Origin: Selaginella tamariscina
Lineage: Eukaryota > Streptophyta > Lycopodiopsida > Selaginellales > Selaginellaceae
DNA: 64,000 bases
NCBI GenBank assembly: GCA_003024785.1
Contig: PUQB01000874.1
Coordinates: forward strand, 1 to 64,000
Direction: 5' to 3'
The number at the start of each line of letters is the position of its first letter. The stretch's first letter is position 1. Both the position numbers and the translations under genes were made by a program. Below, one piece after another: positions 35,880 through 53,004 of this stretch. The notes under the pieces are model-generated. The model searched no databases. It was given only the letters and a program-made list of their open reading frames with translations, and was not told the origin of the DNA.

Positions 35880-38117
35880 GTCTTCTAAGAGCAGACAAAT
35901 AGGGGAAGGATCTCATTGGTTTGTCTGAAGTTAAACGAGTCTCTGAACTACCGGAGATATACAATGAAATGTCATTTATGAACTTCTCCAAAGAAAAAAA
36001 GCACAAGAAGTACTTGGGATGAATCACAAGGATGGCTGCTACCATTGGACACACCCGAGCACAACACACTGGCATGTTCCGGCGCGAGTCAGTCGAGTTC
36101 ATGTGTGGACATCTCAAATGCATCAATGCTACCTACCCCTACTTGGCTTTTGAGAAGAAAGCAAATGAATGTCACTTCAAGGGTGCTGTGGAGAAGGCAA
36201 AGACAACTGAGTCAGGCAAAGTAAAGGCATGAAATGTAAGCATTGTGGAGAGGAGCCATTGCTAGTGCACACTTGTCCGGCTTATGTGTACTACATTCTG
36301 CCAGACGACATTTCTTTTACAAGGTTGTTCATTCACAGAGGTGTTCATCAGCATCCAGTCAGCCCCTCAGTGTCAGCTTCAAACGTTCAGCGTGCCAGAT
36401 CTAGTGTCAGCAACGTGGTAAAGAGCAGTCCCGAACCAATCAACGAGTGATTGAGTTTCAAGCTGCACGTGAGCTCATCTTTGAAGAACTTTTCAAGGAA
36501 GGAAGGAGAAGTCTCGTACACTGGTTTACTCTCAAAACTTGAACCTCTTACAAACCATCGAAGGTATTTTTCTTTAGATCTCACACACTGACGTGACCTT
36601 TTCTTTAGGACTCGGGACTGGATTACACAATCAAGACAGAAGGAGACACACTTTAGAGAGGGTTACGAGGGTCTTCTGGAGCTGAAGACAAAGTTGCCAA
36701 TACCTTTCATTCACATCATACATGTTTTAGGGATGGAACTGCATGGTGCTGAGGAGTAGCCTTTGATCTTCAAAATGACAGTTGAGGGAAGGTGTCAAAG
36801 TGGAGGAGACCTTCATGATCAATGGGTTGTTTTGGACCACACACACCGTATACTAGACTGGGCAACAATTGGAATACACCTTTATGATCCATTGTAAGTT
36901 GTAGAACACTTCATAACACTTTCTAATCTTTGTTATCTAATGCTCTCTTACAGTGATTTATAGCTTACGCAGATATGTGCCATGAAGATAATGTTGCAGT
37001 GCTAAAGTTCTTGAACACAATGCTAGAAGTTTGTGAGAAACAGGGTTTGGAGAATGTAACTTTGATGGTTTCATGTCGGATGAGGCTAGAGCGATATGGA
37101 TAGCCTTGCGCCAAGTATTCAATAACGGAGCAAAGATGAAAAGAAGGGAAAGAAGCTGTCTGTTTCACTTTATGCACTCCATGTGTCAAGTGACAAAGAA
37201 ATGGATCGCAGAAGAACACCGTGAAGAACATATGAAGCTTACTTGTGCCTGGCCTGCAACACTAAATGAACAATCTAAAAAGAACAACTAGCAATTCTCG
37301 AGTCTTTTTGGGAAGGACAAGCGTCAAACATTCATGCTTTAAAGACATCTTGGTGGATCATGCATGAGGACCACATTTCCATGGTGGAATTGGGAGACAT
37401 GATAGAAGAAGGACTCGCGAGCGTTCCAACTACAAACAATGCGGAAGTGATTCACACGAGAGCAAGAAGAGCAAGATTGGCCAAAAGAGTACCACTGCTG
37501 GAGGCAACAATGTTAGACCTCACCGATGCAGTTTTGCAGAGTGCGAAGGTGAAAGCGGCAATAGAAAGAGGTATACAAGGTTAGGTCCTTCGAAGGAAAC
37601 TCTGTTGAAATGAGTACAACAAAATTCTCTGAGGGGAAAGTGTATCTCCATCAACAATTATCAATCTGGCAGAAGACGAGGAACACTTGACCAGCCCGGA
37701 GTTCATGAGTATCACTAACGTTCGAGTGTAAACTGTAAGGAGAACAATCACATGAACAGAACAGTCTGATGCTCGACGTTCACAGAGACATGATATAGAG
37801 TACATAGAGCAGGTGGTCCAAAACAACAGGAGAAAGAGGTTAAGGTTCGAAGAGGTTTTGGAGAGAGAAATTGCACAAATAGAGTGGGCCATCAGACAAA
37901 TCGGAGCATCTAGTAAGGTTAAGTGTTCAAGAAGGAACTGCTCTGTGTGGAAAACCAATCGGTTATCCAAGCAGAGTGCTAGCACCAGGATTCTACGAAA
38001 AACGAATGTACAGTGATGCCTTGGGAATGAGGAGTATGTACAACAGATGATGTGGTTCTGCCTCAGAGATTCAAGGTGTTTCACGCGGTCAAATGGCAAA
38101 ATTCTTCAATCAAGAAG
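35880..38117 (+). mobile_element. MULE-like transposase gene (degenerate), right arm truncated
   Basis: Fragments in order: ISLVCLKLNE/VKRVSELPEIYNEMSF; a Cys/His segment with FMCGHLKCINATYPYLAFEK, MKCKHCGEEPLLVHTCPAYV and RLFIHRGVHQHPVS (WRKY-GCM1/FLYWCH-like); WVVLDHTHR; DGFMSDEARAIWIALRQVF and CLFHFMHSMCQVTKKWIAEE, resembling the second catalytic Asp and the C..H motif of MULE DDE transposases. The last ~1 kb (37077-38117) is repeated inverted at 31684-32697. The ORF is interrupted by many stops and shifts. The right end is cut at 38117-38126, where ATPase intron sequence resumes, so the real terminus was lost. The family call rests on the D..C/H pattern and zinc finger and is moderately sure. 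Confidence 0.65.
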
Positions 38118-38241
38118 GTGGTGGTGTCATATATTTATGCTTGTATATGCTAAAATATCGGTTATATTTATATATAAACATACACGTCTATATGGAGTGT
38201 GTATATGCATGTATACGTTTACATGTTAATTTATTATGCAG

Positions 38242-40201
<1,960 letters not shown>

Positions 40202-40205
<4 letters not shown>

Positions 40206-41355
40206 ATAAAAAATAAACAAATATTTCTTTATTATTATTGTTTTTTCTTCAATTATTAACATATTGTTTAATTTGTTATAACTTAAGAGGAAGTTATGTT
40301 AAATTTAGTTATAATTAGCATTAATTTATATTGTGTATTATGATTATCATTATAATACCTCATTTTAATGCTTGTTTTTCCATGTAACTTTGATATATTT
40401 AACACTTCTTTTTTTTTTTTTGTGCATATATACATGTACGAGTATATATGGTGTGTGTGTGTGTGTGTGTGTGTACTTAGCATGCGAGGCAATATATTAC
40501 AATTATTACAATTAACTCAATACTATAATGGAATTTAATAAAAGTACTGTTTTTTTAATTATATTATAAAAGCATGCAACATTAAGTTAATATTTTAAAC
40601 TTATATTATATAAAACTAGTCTTATAATACTAAATTATTCACAAGGATAAGAGTGTCTGAACAAACATTTTTTTTCACCATTAGATATATCAAATTAATA
40701 TTAATATTACTATGTAAAATTTATATTTTTATTTTTAAATTAATATTTTATTTTATATTTTATGTTACGCCTGACATTCTTATTCTGCTTTCTAAAAGAT
40801 AGATATCAATGTTATACGACAATAATTCCTGTAAAACATCAGCATCTCAATATCAATCAGTATAATGTACCACATAATATTATAGTATTCGCAGTTTAAA
40901 TTTATTATATAATCCATAGTTTAAGTAAACCAGTTTAAATTTATTATAAAATCCATAGTTTAATTAAAAACAGTTTAAATTCATTATATAATCCAAGTGG
41001 TCTCTCGCAGTTTAATATGATGTTCATATATTAATTTATACATTAATAATTAATTAAAAGAAATTATTAATTAATACAGATGTTTAATATATTTCATTTG
41101 ATATATATCACATTACGTGATACTGGACGCGATATGTTTCACATTATAATATACATAAAACATTCTTATTGTGTTATAAAGGGAATGAGAATATTGCATT
41201 TCATATACATACGCTTTCTCGTGGGCAAATCACAGCCGACCACGTCCTCCATTTACATGAAGAACTGCACGCACTTCAGGCCTGCCTGCCACGTGTAATA
41301 TTCCACCAGTATATTCTCCACTATATAACAAGCATCACTTCACAAGTACCACATT
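40202..41355. promoter_or_regulatory. Fuller USP promoter region (copy 2)
   Basis: Intergenic DNA upstream of the intact USP. It includes (TG)n at 40450-40474, direct repeats of CATAGTTTAAGTAAA type near 40915-40965, CCACGTGTAATA (41290-41301), and CACTATATAA (41319-41328) about 30 bp from the ATG. It keeps the ~65-bp segment deleted from copy 1. Confidence 0.5.
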
Positions 41356-41996
41356 ATGGAGGAGCATAAGGAAAACACTAAAGAAAATGGAGTTTACGAG
41401 GAGGTTTATCCAAGGGGGAAAGGTAAATTAAACTATATAATTATATATTAAAAGAATTTTTTTCATGGTTTTATTAATTTTTATTTAAACTTTTAATTTT
41501 TTTTAATTTTTTTTTTAAATTTTTTATTTTTGAAGGTAAACTTGTATTAATAGCAACCGATGGAAGTGAAACAAGCTCTAAAGCACTTCAGTGGGCATTA
41601 AATAATTTAGTTTTCCGAAATGCGGAAAATGATATAGACTCTGATGAGATTGTTCTGCTTCACGCACAGCAAATCCCTCCCGCAAACTGTAATCCAATGG
41701 GTATGTTAAAATTAAATATTTAATTCAATAAATATAAATAACATTTATTAAATAAATATAAATAATATTTACTAAATAAATATTTTTAATTTATTAATGT
41801 CTTTTTAATTTAATTTTCTACATTTTATTACAGGAGTTACTACATCTGAGATCATCGAGTCAATGAAGGAAAAGGAGGAACTCGCTACCTATGAAATCTT
41901 TGAGCGTGAGAGGAAGATATGCGAAGCATACAATGTAAGTGTGTGTGTGTGTGTGTGTCTATATATAGATAGAGAGAGAGAGAGAGAGATGCTAAG

Positions 41997-42030
<34 letters not shown>

Positions 42031-42435
42031 GGTGAAAGTGAGGACAATGGTGAAAACTGGTGATCCACGTGACCATATATGTGAAACGGTGGAGAAACTC
42101 AAGGCAGATATACTGATAATGGGGAATCATGGACATGGAAGACTTAAAAGGTAAACTATAAAATTAATTAAAACTATTTAACATAATTTTTTCGGTAAAT
42201 TAATTTTAATAGTTTTTTTTGCTTAAAAGGTAAACTATAAAGCTAGTTAAAACTATTAACATAATTCTAATTTTAATTTTAATTTTCAGTAAATTAATTT
42301 TAAATAGTATTTTTATATATCTAAAATACTTAAATTTACAGGGTTCTTCTCGGTAGCACGTCGGATTACTGTGTTCACCATGCCAAGTGTGATGTAGTGA
42401 TTGCTAAGACTGTACCAAATGACTATGAACAGTGA
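41356..42435 (+). CDS. Universal stress protein A-like protein
   Basis: Cytosolic/nuclear nucleotide-binding USP of plants. Five exons: 41356-41422, 41536-41700, 41834-41934, 42032-42150, 42342-42435; 181 residues with no frame break. After a charged N-terminus (MEEHKENTKENGVYEEVYPR), the first strand and loop read KLVLIATDGSETSSKALQWA, then EIVLLHAQQIPP, and the ATP-binding signature G-x2-G-x9-G(S/T): GNHGHGRLKRVLLGSTSDY. The last strand is CDVVIAK. The intact motif suggests ATP binding. The upstream half of the gene is also present, broken, at 27585. The probable TATA element lies near 41322. Confidence 0.95.
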
Positions 42436-44507
42436 CATGTTTATATGATCTTTATGTATATTAATAAAAGCTAATGTTTCAATTGGATTATTCTAGCATA
42501 TACTAAATGTAGGATATTCTAGAATATATTAAGATTTTAAATTTAAAAACATTTAAAAACTAAATTTTATTCTGGATCCGAATTTGTAATTTATTAACAC
42601 TTACAATAATTTTAATTATATCCTTATATTAAAATTTAACATGAAGTACTTGTTAAATTAAACAAAGAATAAAATATTTTATATTTAAATTATAATCATT
42701 CTACATAAGTAATGATAATATTATACTTAAATAAACAATCACAAAGTTCTAACTAAATAATTATAATGAAATTATATTAAAAGACTAATGAAAATCTTGT
42801 GATTGTTTATTTAGAAAGTAATGTATATATATAGATAATAGATAGAGATAAGATATATAATATAAAGAACAAGATGAAGGTAATATGATTAAAGTGAATA
42901 TTAATTACAATACAAAAGAAAAATAAATATTGATAATTTTGAAAATAAAAGAAAGTGAATATCACTAATTAATATTAAAAGAAATAATTATAGTTATTAC
43001 CTTTTAATATTTGATAAGAAAGTGAGTATTTATAAACAAACAAACAAATAAATAAATAAACAAACAAAAAAAGAAAATCAATATTACTTCAACTTTTAAA
43101 TAAAAAATGAAGATTAACAATACCATTACAATTATATTTTTTTTTTTTATTTCCTTCTAATTACTAACCATTAATGACTACACATTCATTTAAAAAAATA
43201 TATATAAATAAGAATATATAAGGTACAATTAATTTTTATAAGTAGCATTACATGAGTTTCTTAAGGGATTACGATTAAATACAAAGTATAATTCTAGTAT
43301 AGTCGGTGGGAAGTCTTCGAATAATAAGAATCATAACAAATTCTGAATAATAAGAATCACAATAGGGAAACACGTAATGTTAAGATATAACATTTAACTT
43401 AATATTGTATGGTTTTAAAATATACAAATTTGCATGAATACGTCCATTCTTATTTTAAAAACCACTCTACGAGCATAGTTCTTTTATGTCACCTTATAAA
43501 ATTAAATTCAAGTATTGTGAAGTGTCAAACTATGAAAAAAATATCAAATTCACAAATGAAAATGAAGTATTATAAGATATTAAATAATAAAAAATATATT
43601 AAATTCACAATGAAAATTCAAGTATTGTGAAGTGTAAATAATGGAGAATATCAAATTTATAAGTGAGTTTAATACTGTTAACATACTATGCAATACTATA
43701 TTAAAATGTGAAATATTAAATTTGGATCATAACTATGTAATGGATGTGGAATTTAAAATAATTAACTCATGAAATACACATGATCATCTTTTAATTCAGG
43801 GATTATTAAAAATATAAATTTGGTTTGATTTTATATCATAAATATAAAGAATTATTATTATATTTATAGTTAATCATATTATAGATATATAGATATAAAG
43901 AACAAGATGAAGTTAATATGAATAAAGTGAATATGATTAATTACAATACAAAAGAAAAATAAATATTAATAATTTTGAAAATAAAAGAAAGTGAATATCA
44001 CTAATTAATATTAAAAGAGAATAATTATAATTATTACCTTTTAATATTTGACAAGAAAGTGAGTATTTATAAACAAACAAATAAATAAATAAACAAACAA
44101 ACAAAGAATAAAAATCAATATTACTTCAACATTTAAATCAAAAATGAAGATTAACAATACCATTACAATTATATTTTTTTTATTTTACCTTTCCTTCTAA
44201 TTACTAACATTAACGACTACACATTTAATTAAAAAAAGTATTTTTAATAATTTATTAACTGCTAAATAAACAATTCAGTTAATTTTTTTTCCAGTGTACA
44301 TTTTTACATTTTTTATAAAAGTTTTTCTTATAAAATTTATAGTTTATATATTAAAATAATAATATTATATTAAACCTCATTGAATTTATGTAATAAATGT
44401 CCAAAAAATATGTCTTTAATTTTGTGCTTATGTAATTTCTTTTAAAAAAATTATTATAAGTTTTTTCCATATATTTAATTAAACTTTTTTTTTAAAGTTT
44501 ATATATA

Positions 44508-44563
<56 letters not shown>

Positions 44564-44993
44564 ATATTTAAACCTAAAACATTTAAAATATAAACTTTTA
44601 TTCTTAGACTTAAGTTTGCAATTTATTAATACTCAAAATAATTTAAGTGAAGGTTTAATTGTATCCTTATATTAAATTTAACAAACTTTTTATGAAATAC
44701 TTGTTAAATAAAAAATTAAACATTTTATATTTAATTATAATATGTAGTAACATATACTTTTACTTTTTTTTAGTTAAAGAAGTTGCATAAAATTATATTC
44801 TCTTTAATTATAATTTATATATGATTAATTTTTTATTATTTAAAATTTTGTACTTGTTACATAAGTGATGATAATATTATATTTAAATCATTAAATTCCC
44901 TTAAAATGCTATCACAAAGTTATAATTAAATATTCATAATGAAATTATGTTAAAAGACTAATGAAAATCTCATGTTTATTTATTTAAAAAGTA

Positions 44994-45029
<36 letters not shown>

Positions 45030-46326
45030 AATAAAATGAAGTAATATGAATAAAGTGAATATCATTAATTAAATTTAAAAAAAGAATAATCAAAATAAAT
45101 ATTGATATTATATATAAATTCAAAAATAAATATCACTAATTAATATTAAAAGAGCATAATTAAAGTTATTCTTTTTAATATTTCACAAGAAAGTGAGTAT
45201 TTATATAAAAGAAAAAAAGAACAAAAATCATTATAAATGTAATTTTTCAAAAAAGAAAAGATTAACAATACCATTACATTTTCAAAAACAACAATAATGT
45301 TATAATTCTACCTTTCTTTCTAATTACTAACCATTAACGACTACATATATAATCGAAAGCACATTTTAATATTTTATTAACTATTAAATAAATAATTAAG
45401 TTAATCTTGCCCAATGCACACTTTTACATTCTTTTAAAAGTTCTTTATAAATATTATAGTTTATAATATATTAAAATAATAATTGTATATAATATTGTCT
45501 ATGTGATACAAAGAATTTATATAATAAATGTTCAAAAATATCTCTTTAATTCATTTCTTTTTAAAATTTTTTTATTATAAGTTTTTCCTATATTTAATTA
45601 AATTAATTTTCTTAAAATTACTTTCATGTCAAAAAGTATGTCACAATATTATTGATTAAGTAAATTATTAAAATATTTAAGTAGATCTCTCTTTTTCTCT
45701 CTCTCTATATATCTATATATTTAATATTTATATATCACATATGTTGCATGCCCTTTATATTTAGGGAAAATTACATTTATACTCTTAAAATTTATCATAT
45801 TTACATATTATATATTATACCCTTAAAATTTTAATTTAAAACTTTCATAAATTTCAAAATTAAAAATTAAAAAACATTTTTAAAAAAAATAAAAAATTTA
45901 TAATTATTTGTATTTTATTATATTTAAATCTAAAATACAACCTATTAAACACATATATCATAATATAATATAATTATTTTTAAAAAATATTCATTCTTTA
46001 CTATGACAATTTTTGCATTTAACACTTAATAAACTTTAATTATTTCATTTGCAACATATTATGAATTGAAAATATATTTTTAGTTAATATTATTATTTTA
46101 TATAACTATTCAAAAGCATATAAATATTAAATTCATTTGTTTATAAGTTATTTCTCTTAAATGATATATATATAAATTATATGCATAAAATGTATGTTGA
46201 TGTTGATCGTCACATATTAATAAGTCGTCTGTAACGAAATAGTTCCTCACTTGGTGCATATATATTGTGTGTTTAGGGTTTTATCCATGGCCTTAGGGTT
46301 AACAGGGTTTAGGGTTCTTCGCGGCT
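42436..46326. other. AT-rich intergenic region with three related repeat units
   Basis: No gene seen in 3.9 kb. Units at about 42530-43200, 43880-44240 and 44550-45370 share ATTAATATTAAAAGA, AAGAAAGTGAGTATTTATA and GATTAACAATACCATTACA in the same order; the middle one is partial. Simple repeats: (AG)n 44522-44558, (TA)n 44999-45025. The right end carries several TTTAGGGTT motifs next to the WDR3 start. Confidence 0.75.
46272..46316 (+). promoter_or_regulatory. Cluster of telo-box motifs before WDR3
   Basis: TTTAGGGTT, TTAGGGTT and GGGTTTAGGGTT lie within 45 bp, ending 10 bp before the WDR3 start codon. Telo-boxes are common in plant promoters of ribosome and translation genes, which fits UTP12. 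Confidence 0.6.
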
Positions 46327-46983
46327 ATGGTGAAGTCGTATCTGCGGTACGAGGAGCGGGCCGCATTTGGGGTAATCGTCTCTGCCGAATCCAATGTGTG
46401 CTATGATAGCTCCGGTAAGCTCCTCCTCGCCGGCGCCCTTGAGCAGCTCCTTGTGTGGAATGTCAAACAGGGTATCTTTGTGCACGCTCTCTCCCCTGCT
46501 TTGCCCCAATCCGGAAATCGACCTGCAGTCTCTTCCATTTGCTGTATGCCCTCCTCTTCCTCCCTGGTAAGCTTTTCAATAAGTATGTGTATCTCTCCAC
46601 TTAATGTCTATCTGGTACGGGTATTGCCCTTTCTCAAAGTTTCCGCCCTTTCTCCACTTATGTCTAGCTTTCAACATAGTGTATATGCTCTTTCATATTC
46701 AGTGTTCAGCTGTATACGTGTGTATGTATATGTCTTACAAATACACCACAATTCCTAGACACCATTTGGTGTCTGCCTTGTAGAGTGATGAACTGAAAGA
46801 CACCATTTTTGTCTGCCTTGTGGCATGGATATTTAGACTTCATTTTTACTGGACGAATTTAGATGACTGTTTGTACTGTAGTTTCATATAAATCACTTCA
46901 TATAGAAGTATGTATAGTGATGTATCTTCAGCATAACAAATATTTTGTAAAGTTATTTGCATTATGCCTCACATATATCCACT

Positions 46984-47024
<41 letters not shown>

Positions 47025-49336
47025 TAGACATGCATACATGTCATCCATACTTTAGGATTTGGTATTTTGAGTGTATAATCAATGAACTTTGACAATAGTA
47101 TATATGTCTTAGGTTGCAGTGGGATATTCTGATGGTAGCCTGAGAATATGGGACATTGTGAAAGGTGAATGCGAAACAACAATGAATGGCCACAGAAGTG
47201 CAGTTGTTGCATTGAGATATAACAAAACAGGGTCGTTACTGGCTACTGGAAGCAAAGACACGGACATTATTGTATGGGATTCAGTAGGTGAGACGGGTTT
47301 ATTTCGCTTACAAGGCCATCGTGATCAGGTACCATTTATCTACATGTTAATGCATACATACGTAATGGACATGTTTTGATTGCGGTCTGTGTGTATATAC
47401 TTCCTTTAATACAGGTAACGGATGTGGTGTTTATCGAGAAGGGACGCAGATTAGTGAGCTCCTCTAAAGACAGTTTAGTCCGTGTATGGGATTTGGAGAC
47501 GCAATCATGCGTACAAACAATCGTTAATCACCGTAGTGAAGTTTGGTCAATAGACATTGATCCCCTGGAACGCTATATTGTGACAGGTAATATATACTTG
47601 GTTTAGTACTATTATACTTATTCCGCGTAGAATATTGTATAGCATATTTTCGCAGATTTATGTATATGCTTGTACATGTATTATTAACTGTATGATACAC
47701 TAATTTTGTTATCTTTTGCTCAGGTGGAGCAGATAACGAGCTTAGAATGTTCGAGATTTCATCGAAGGAAACAGGTAATTGACGCAAAAGGGTAACATAT
47801 AGTACATATCTTTTACTTCCTTAGTAACACATACACACGAACGCACACGTGCACACACCGCAAATGTCTAACATGTGTAACTATGTACACTACAAGATAT
47901 ACTATATAGTGCATAATGTAAACGCATAATATATTTTGCTTTATATAATATATAAAGTAGTAGCTATATATTATAGCATGTACACGCATAGTAATGGGGC
48001 GATATTGTTATTTATTCCAGGTGATAATGACACCAAATGGGAGGTATTGAAGCTTATGGGAGAGATAAGGAGGCAAAATAATGAGCGTGTAGCTACATTG
48101 AGGTTTAATGAGCTCGGTACAATTCTCGCTTGCCAACCTGCTGGTAAATCACTGGAGTTATACGCCCTTCATGATGAGAATGAAGCCGCTAAAAAGGCTA
48201 AACGGAGAAAACGTAGAAAACGGGAAAAATCAGGTACGTGTCTATTATGTGTGAGTTCGTGTTTTGTTTTTGTGCGCGTGCGCGCGTGCGACCGTGTGCG
48301 TGTGCGTGTGCGTGTGAGTGAGAGACAGAGAGATTGTACTTAGTAGTTAACGTATTCAATATATTTTATATATACATCAGCTTGAATCCAAATACGACAT
48401 ATTTTGATTTCAGTTACATTATCTACGTGGTATATATATGCTGTATATAAATATATTATAAGTTATACATTAATATTGCATTATTATTGTTATTATGAAT
48501 TTGTAAATCATTAAGTTTCATTATATTACTGTACTAAATAGTACATCCTTATAGGAACGACATATTAACTGTACCAACAGTATGGAATATACAAGTTACA
48601 TATACACAGTAAAGTATATACTGCATAATCTACAATCAGCTATACACCATTCATTATTTTATCTGCTACATATACTTTTAGAAGTAATATACATAACTTT
48701 TATATATGTTGTAACCGTTAATATCAACTTAATATACTGTCCTATAGAGATAATATCACACGCTACGATATATATTATGTGTAAATCGTGTACGTACGTG
48801 TGTGCATATAACTAATATGGCATGTCTATGAATTATGTTATCATATTTATTTGTTTCAGAAACTGATGTGGATACTCCGGAAGAAATGACGGCATCGGAT
48901 TATTTGCGATTAATCCATACTGTCCGATTGAAGCACAAGGCAAGGTCTTTTGCGATTTCACATCTCCATTCAAAAAAGGGAGTAATCTGCACCGTTGCTT
49001 TTGCTTTGCATAACAACAGCCTTGAAGTTTATGAGGTTCAGAAGGAAAACTTCTCTAAGATCCACTCTATTGATCTCCCCGGACACAGGTATATGGCCAT
49101 ATTATATATACATGATGTATATGTCTGTATGTGTGTAACTCATCGAGTATATTATTCTAAATATAAATGGTCTAAATGCTATATACAAACTTTATATGTA
49201 GTAATTTATGACTATATCGAGATATCAACATGTAAATGTAATTGATGTGATTGAGAATTATATACATTACCCGAAACAAATCATGGATGTAATTAAGTAG
49301 ACATCTTTATATATACATTAAACGTGATATATATAT

Positions 49337-49367
<31 letters not shown>

Positions 49368-52070
49368 TTCTAGTCACACGTAATAATTTCCAATACATGT
49401 GTTTTCAATACGATAATCAAGAAAACTTTTGTACGGCAACTTCTCTCTTTCTCAGACACACACACACAATAGATGTTTATATTATTTTGCGTAATTATCA
49501 TATGTATAAACTACAGGTTACCTTTGTAATGATATTCTTATTAAAAATGTAATTAGGGCATTTGATATTTTAATTATTAAATGACGTTTAATTAATAAAG
49601 ATTATTTTGCAGGTCGGATATAAGATCGGCAGTTTTAACTACAGATGGTACAATGCTTATGACTACCAGTCACGATGCAGTTAAAATATGGAATCCCACG
49701 ACAGCGTCTTGTTTACGTACAATGGAATCTGGATACGGACTATGTGGGCTTTTTGGACCAGGAAATCACCATGTAATTGTTGGAACAAAAGCAGGTACAT
49801 TCTGCGTAATACATTTTATAGTATATATAAATGTATATATATCATTTGTAAATATTAATGTAATATGGTATGTTATTTTAATAAAAGGGGCTTTGGAGGT
49901 TTTTGATATTCGTGCTGCGGAGAGGATTCGAACAGTGGAAGCTCATTCAGCAGCTATATGGTCTATTGTTGCATTGCCAAAGGGTGACGGGTTTGTTACT
50001 GGGAGTGCCGATAATGACGTGAAGTTTTGGCAATATGAGCTTGTCCAAGAGGAAAATAGGGTATGCATACATATGTATGTATATACATGTACAGCTACGT
50101 CAAAAATAGATTAGCAAGAACACCCATATATATACACATACCACGTGCGTCAGATGCACAAATATAGACTTAAGCCTGTCTTATTCAAATCTGGTGTGTT
50201 TAGGCGGGGAAGCAGCTCACTGTGCACAACGTGCGTACACTTAGAATGGCTGAAGATGTGCTTTCTGTTCGTTTGAGTCTCGATGGGAAGTATTTGGCTG
50301 TTGCGCTCCTGGACTCTACTGTGAAGGTACTCTGTGTGTGCGTGCGTGCGTGTGCGAAATTTCGTTATAACAGTAGTTTGATATTTTGTTGTTTATCAAG
50401 TGATATATATGTATGTAAGTGATATGCAAATGATATATATGATGTATGTATGTATTATGACATAGTATAATGGTTTTGTTTTCGAACACGCACATACGCG
50501 GAATTGTTATATATGTTTTTCTTTTTTCATGTATATATACACATGCAGATCTTTTTTCAAGACACTCTGAAGTTTTATCTTTCACTTTACGGTCACAAGT
50601 TACCAGTTCTGTGCATGGACATATCTTCGGACGGAGCTTTACTTGTCTGGTATATATAATATATATATACCTAGATACACATACACACATCATGCATATT
50701 ATATACATGTATAAAAAACATTGAATTAAGTTTTTTTTTTAATTAATTTTAACCATTAATATCAGGCTCTGCGGACAAGAACATTAAAATTTGGGGTATG
50801 GATTTTGGTGACTGTCACAAGTCCCTGTTTGCTCATAACGATAGCGTCATGGCTATAAAGGTTTGTTTAGTGATTACGTCATGTAGTATATATATTTTTC
50901 TATTATTGATTTATCACACATTATTGTTATTTACTGTTCGTTATATATTTCTACAGTTTGTGCCAAATACACATTATATGTTTAGCGTGGGAAAAGATCG
51001 AGTGGTAAACTATTGGGATGCTGATAAGTTTGAACACCTTCTAAAGCTCGAGGGTCACCATGCCGAAGTTTGGTGCCTTGCAGTTAGCTCATATGGGGAT
51101 TTCATTATCACGGGATCTCACGATAGATCTATCGCCGCTGGGAGCGTACAGAAGAGCCTTTCTTCTTAGAGGTCTGTCTATCTGTCTCTCTCTCTCTCTG
51201 TATGTATCACGTATCAATATGCAATGTGCATACAATATAGCATTTGTAGTATACGGTTTATAATGTAATATATACTGTGTGTAGTTAATATGCATACAAG
51301 TATAACATTGAAGTAGCAAACAGCAGTCTGCAGACGAGGTGTACAAGATGTGTTGCTGTACTTTTTATGTATGTATGTTGCGCTTTTGTGTGATACTCAG
51401 TGTAGGGACTTCTAGAATAGCGATCCTTCCTACTGGGTGTGTGTGTGGCGCGTGTGCATGTGCGTGTGCCTGTCTGTGTTCCTGAGTTATTCAGTTTAGT
51501 GCGTGAGCGTGGCGCTTTTGTATATACTATTCTTAACATACGACAATGATTATATAAAACTTACAGAATGTAACAAAACATGTGCAACGGAGTAGTAATA
51601 ATATAATATCGTAATAATATCATAAACTGGTCATTATACTCGACATAGGGAATTTCCAAGGAAACTAATATTACCCGATCCTTCTGAAGTGGAGTTGAGT
51701 GTGTGTGTGTGTTTATACTGTGATACATATGTAGTTCTTACTATAATGACAACGGGCAGTGCTTCATATACATATAATGTTTTGGTATTTTATGGACTCA
51801 GAGACTCTCTCTCTTATGTACTTATTGATCTTTATATAGGAGGAAAGAGAAAAGCTACTTGAAGCTAAGTTCGATTCTGAGCTGGACGATGCAAAGGTAC
51901 AAAGGCATGAATATCCGGAAGAAGGTGCTTCCGGTTTAGCTGGGAGAAAAACACAGGAAACTGTCTCTGCGCTGACTCCATTATCGAAGCCCTTGATATT
52001 GCTGAGGAAGAGCAAAAACGTATCATAGAGCACGAGGTGAGTATTAAACTCTTATGTTATAATCCATGTT

Positions 52071-52125
<55 letters not shown>

Positions 52126-52967
52126 ATATATTTATGCATCTGCTTTTAGTGTACAATGTATACAGTATATATATGTTATGAATTGAGTGGCACTATATAT
52201 ATTACAGACAATGCCCTTCGCCATACAATGTATATAGATAAACAGGGGAATTGCCACTCAAGTAACGTAATGTTGAACGATATATACATATATTTATATC
52301 GCACTAAGTTATTGATGTAGATAGAGAAGAGTAAAACAAAGTTTCAACCAAATATCGTGATGTTGGGACTCTCGCCTTCGGCTTATGTTCTTCGCGCAAT
52401 AACATCTGTTCGGCCAAGTGACCTTGAACAGGCCTTCCTGGTATGTCTTTCTGTTTACATGTATCTATATATGTATGTGTACATACGTGTGTATATATAG
52501 GGGTATATATAGCCTTGTTTGTAAGCTTTTGATTTACTTAGATGCTTCCGTTCTCGGATGCCTTGAAGCTCCTGGACTACGTGAAACAATGGATTCCTGA
52601 TGTCAGCCAGGTAATCACTTAAAATTGTTCTTTTATAATCTACTAGTTTATATTATTAATGCTTAATATACAAACTATTATAGTTTATAGTTTATTTTGC
52701 TGAAATGTTTAATTCAATATGCAGGTGGAGGCTGTGTGTAGAGTTGTTACACTATTGCTGCGTATACACCATGAGCAACTTATTGCCACTCCTTCAGCGC
52801 GCCCTATATTAACAAGCGTTCAAAGTATTCACACTGGAGTACGGGTAATGCACACATACACACATTATCGTTTATTATATACATATATACATATATACAT
52901 ATACGTGTCTCCAGAGTTTTAAGGATATACTTGGACGTAATCTTGCTGCAATGGGATATGCACAGGT

Positions 52968-53004
<37 letters not shown>

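Noticed and set aside
36965..37231. Minus-strand 88-codon open frame over the MULE-like right arm
   Set aside because: Antisense shadow of the transposase-coding strand.
52060..52120. Long (TG)n(AG)n arrays as possible replication origins or regulatory arrays
   Set aside because: Same type of array occurs in many introns; no specific evidence for origin function.
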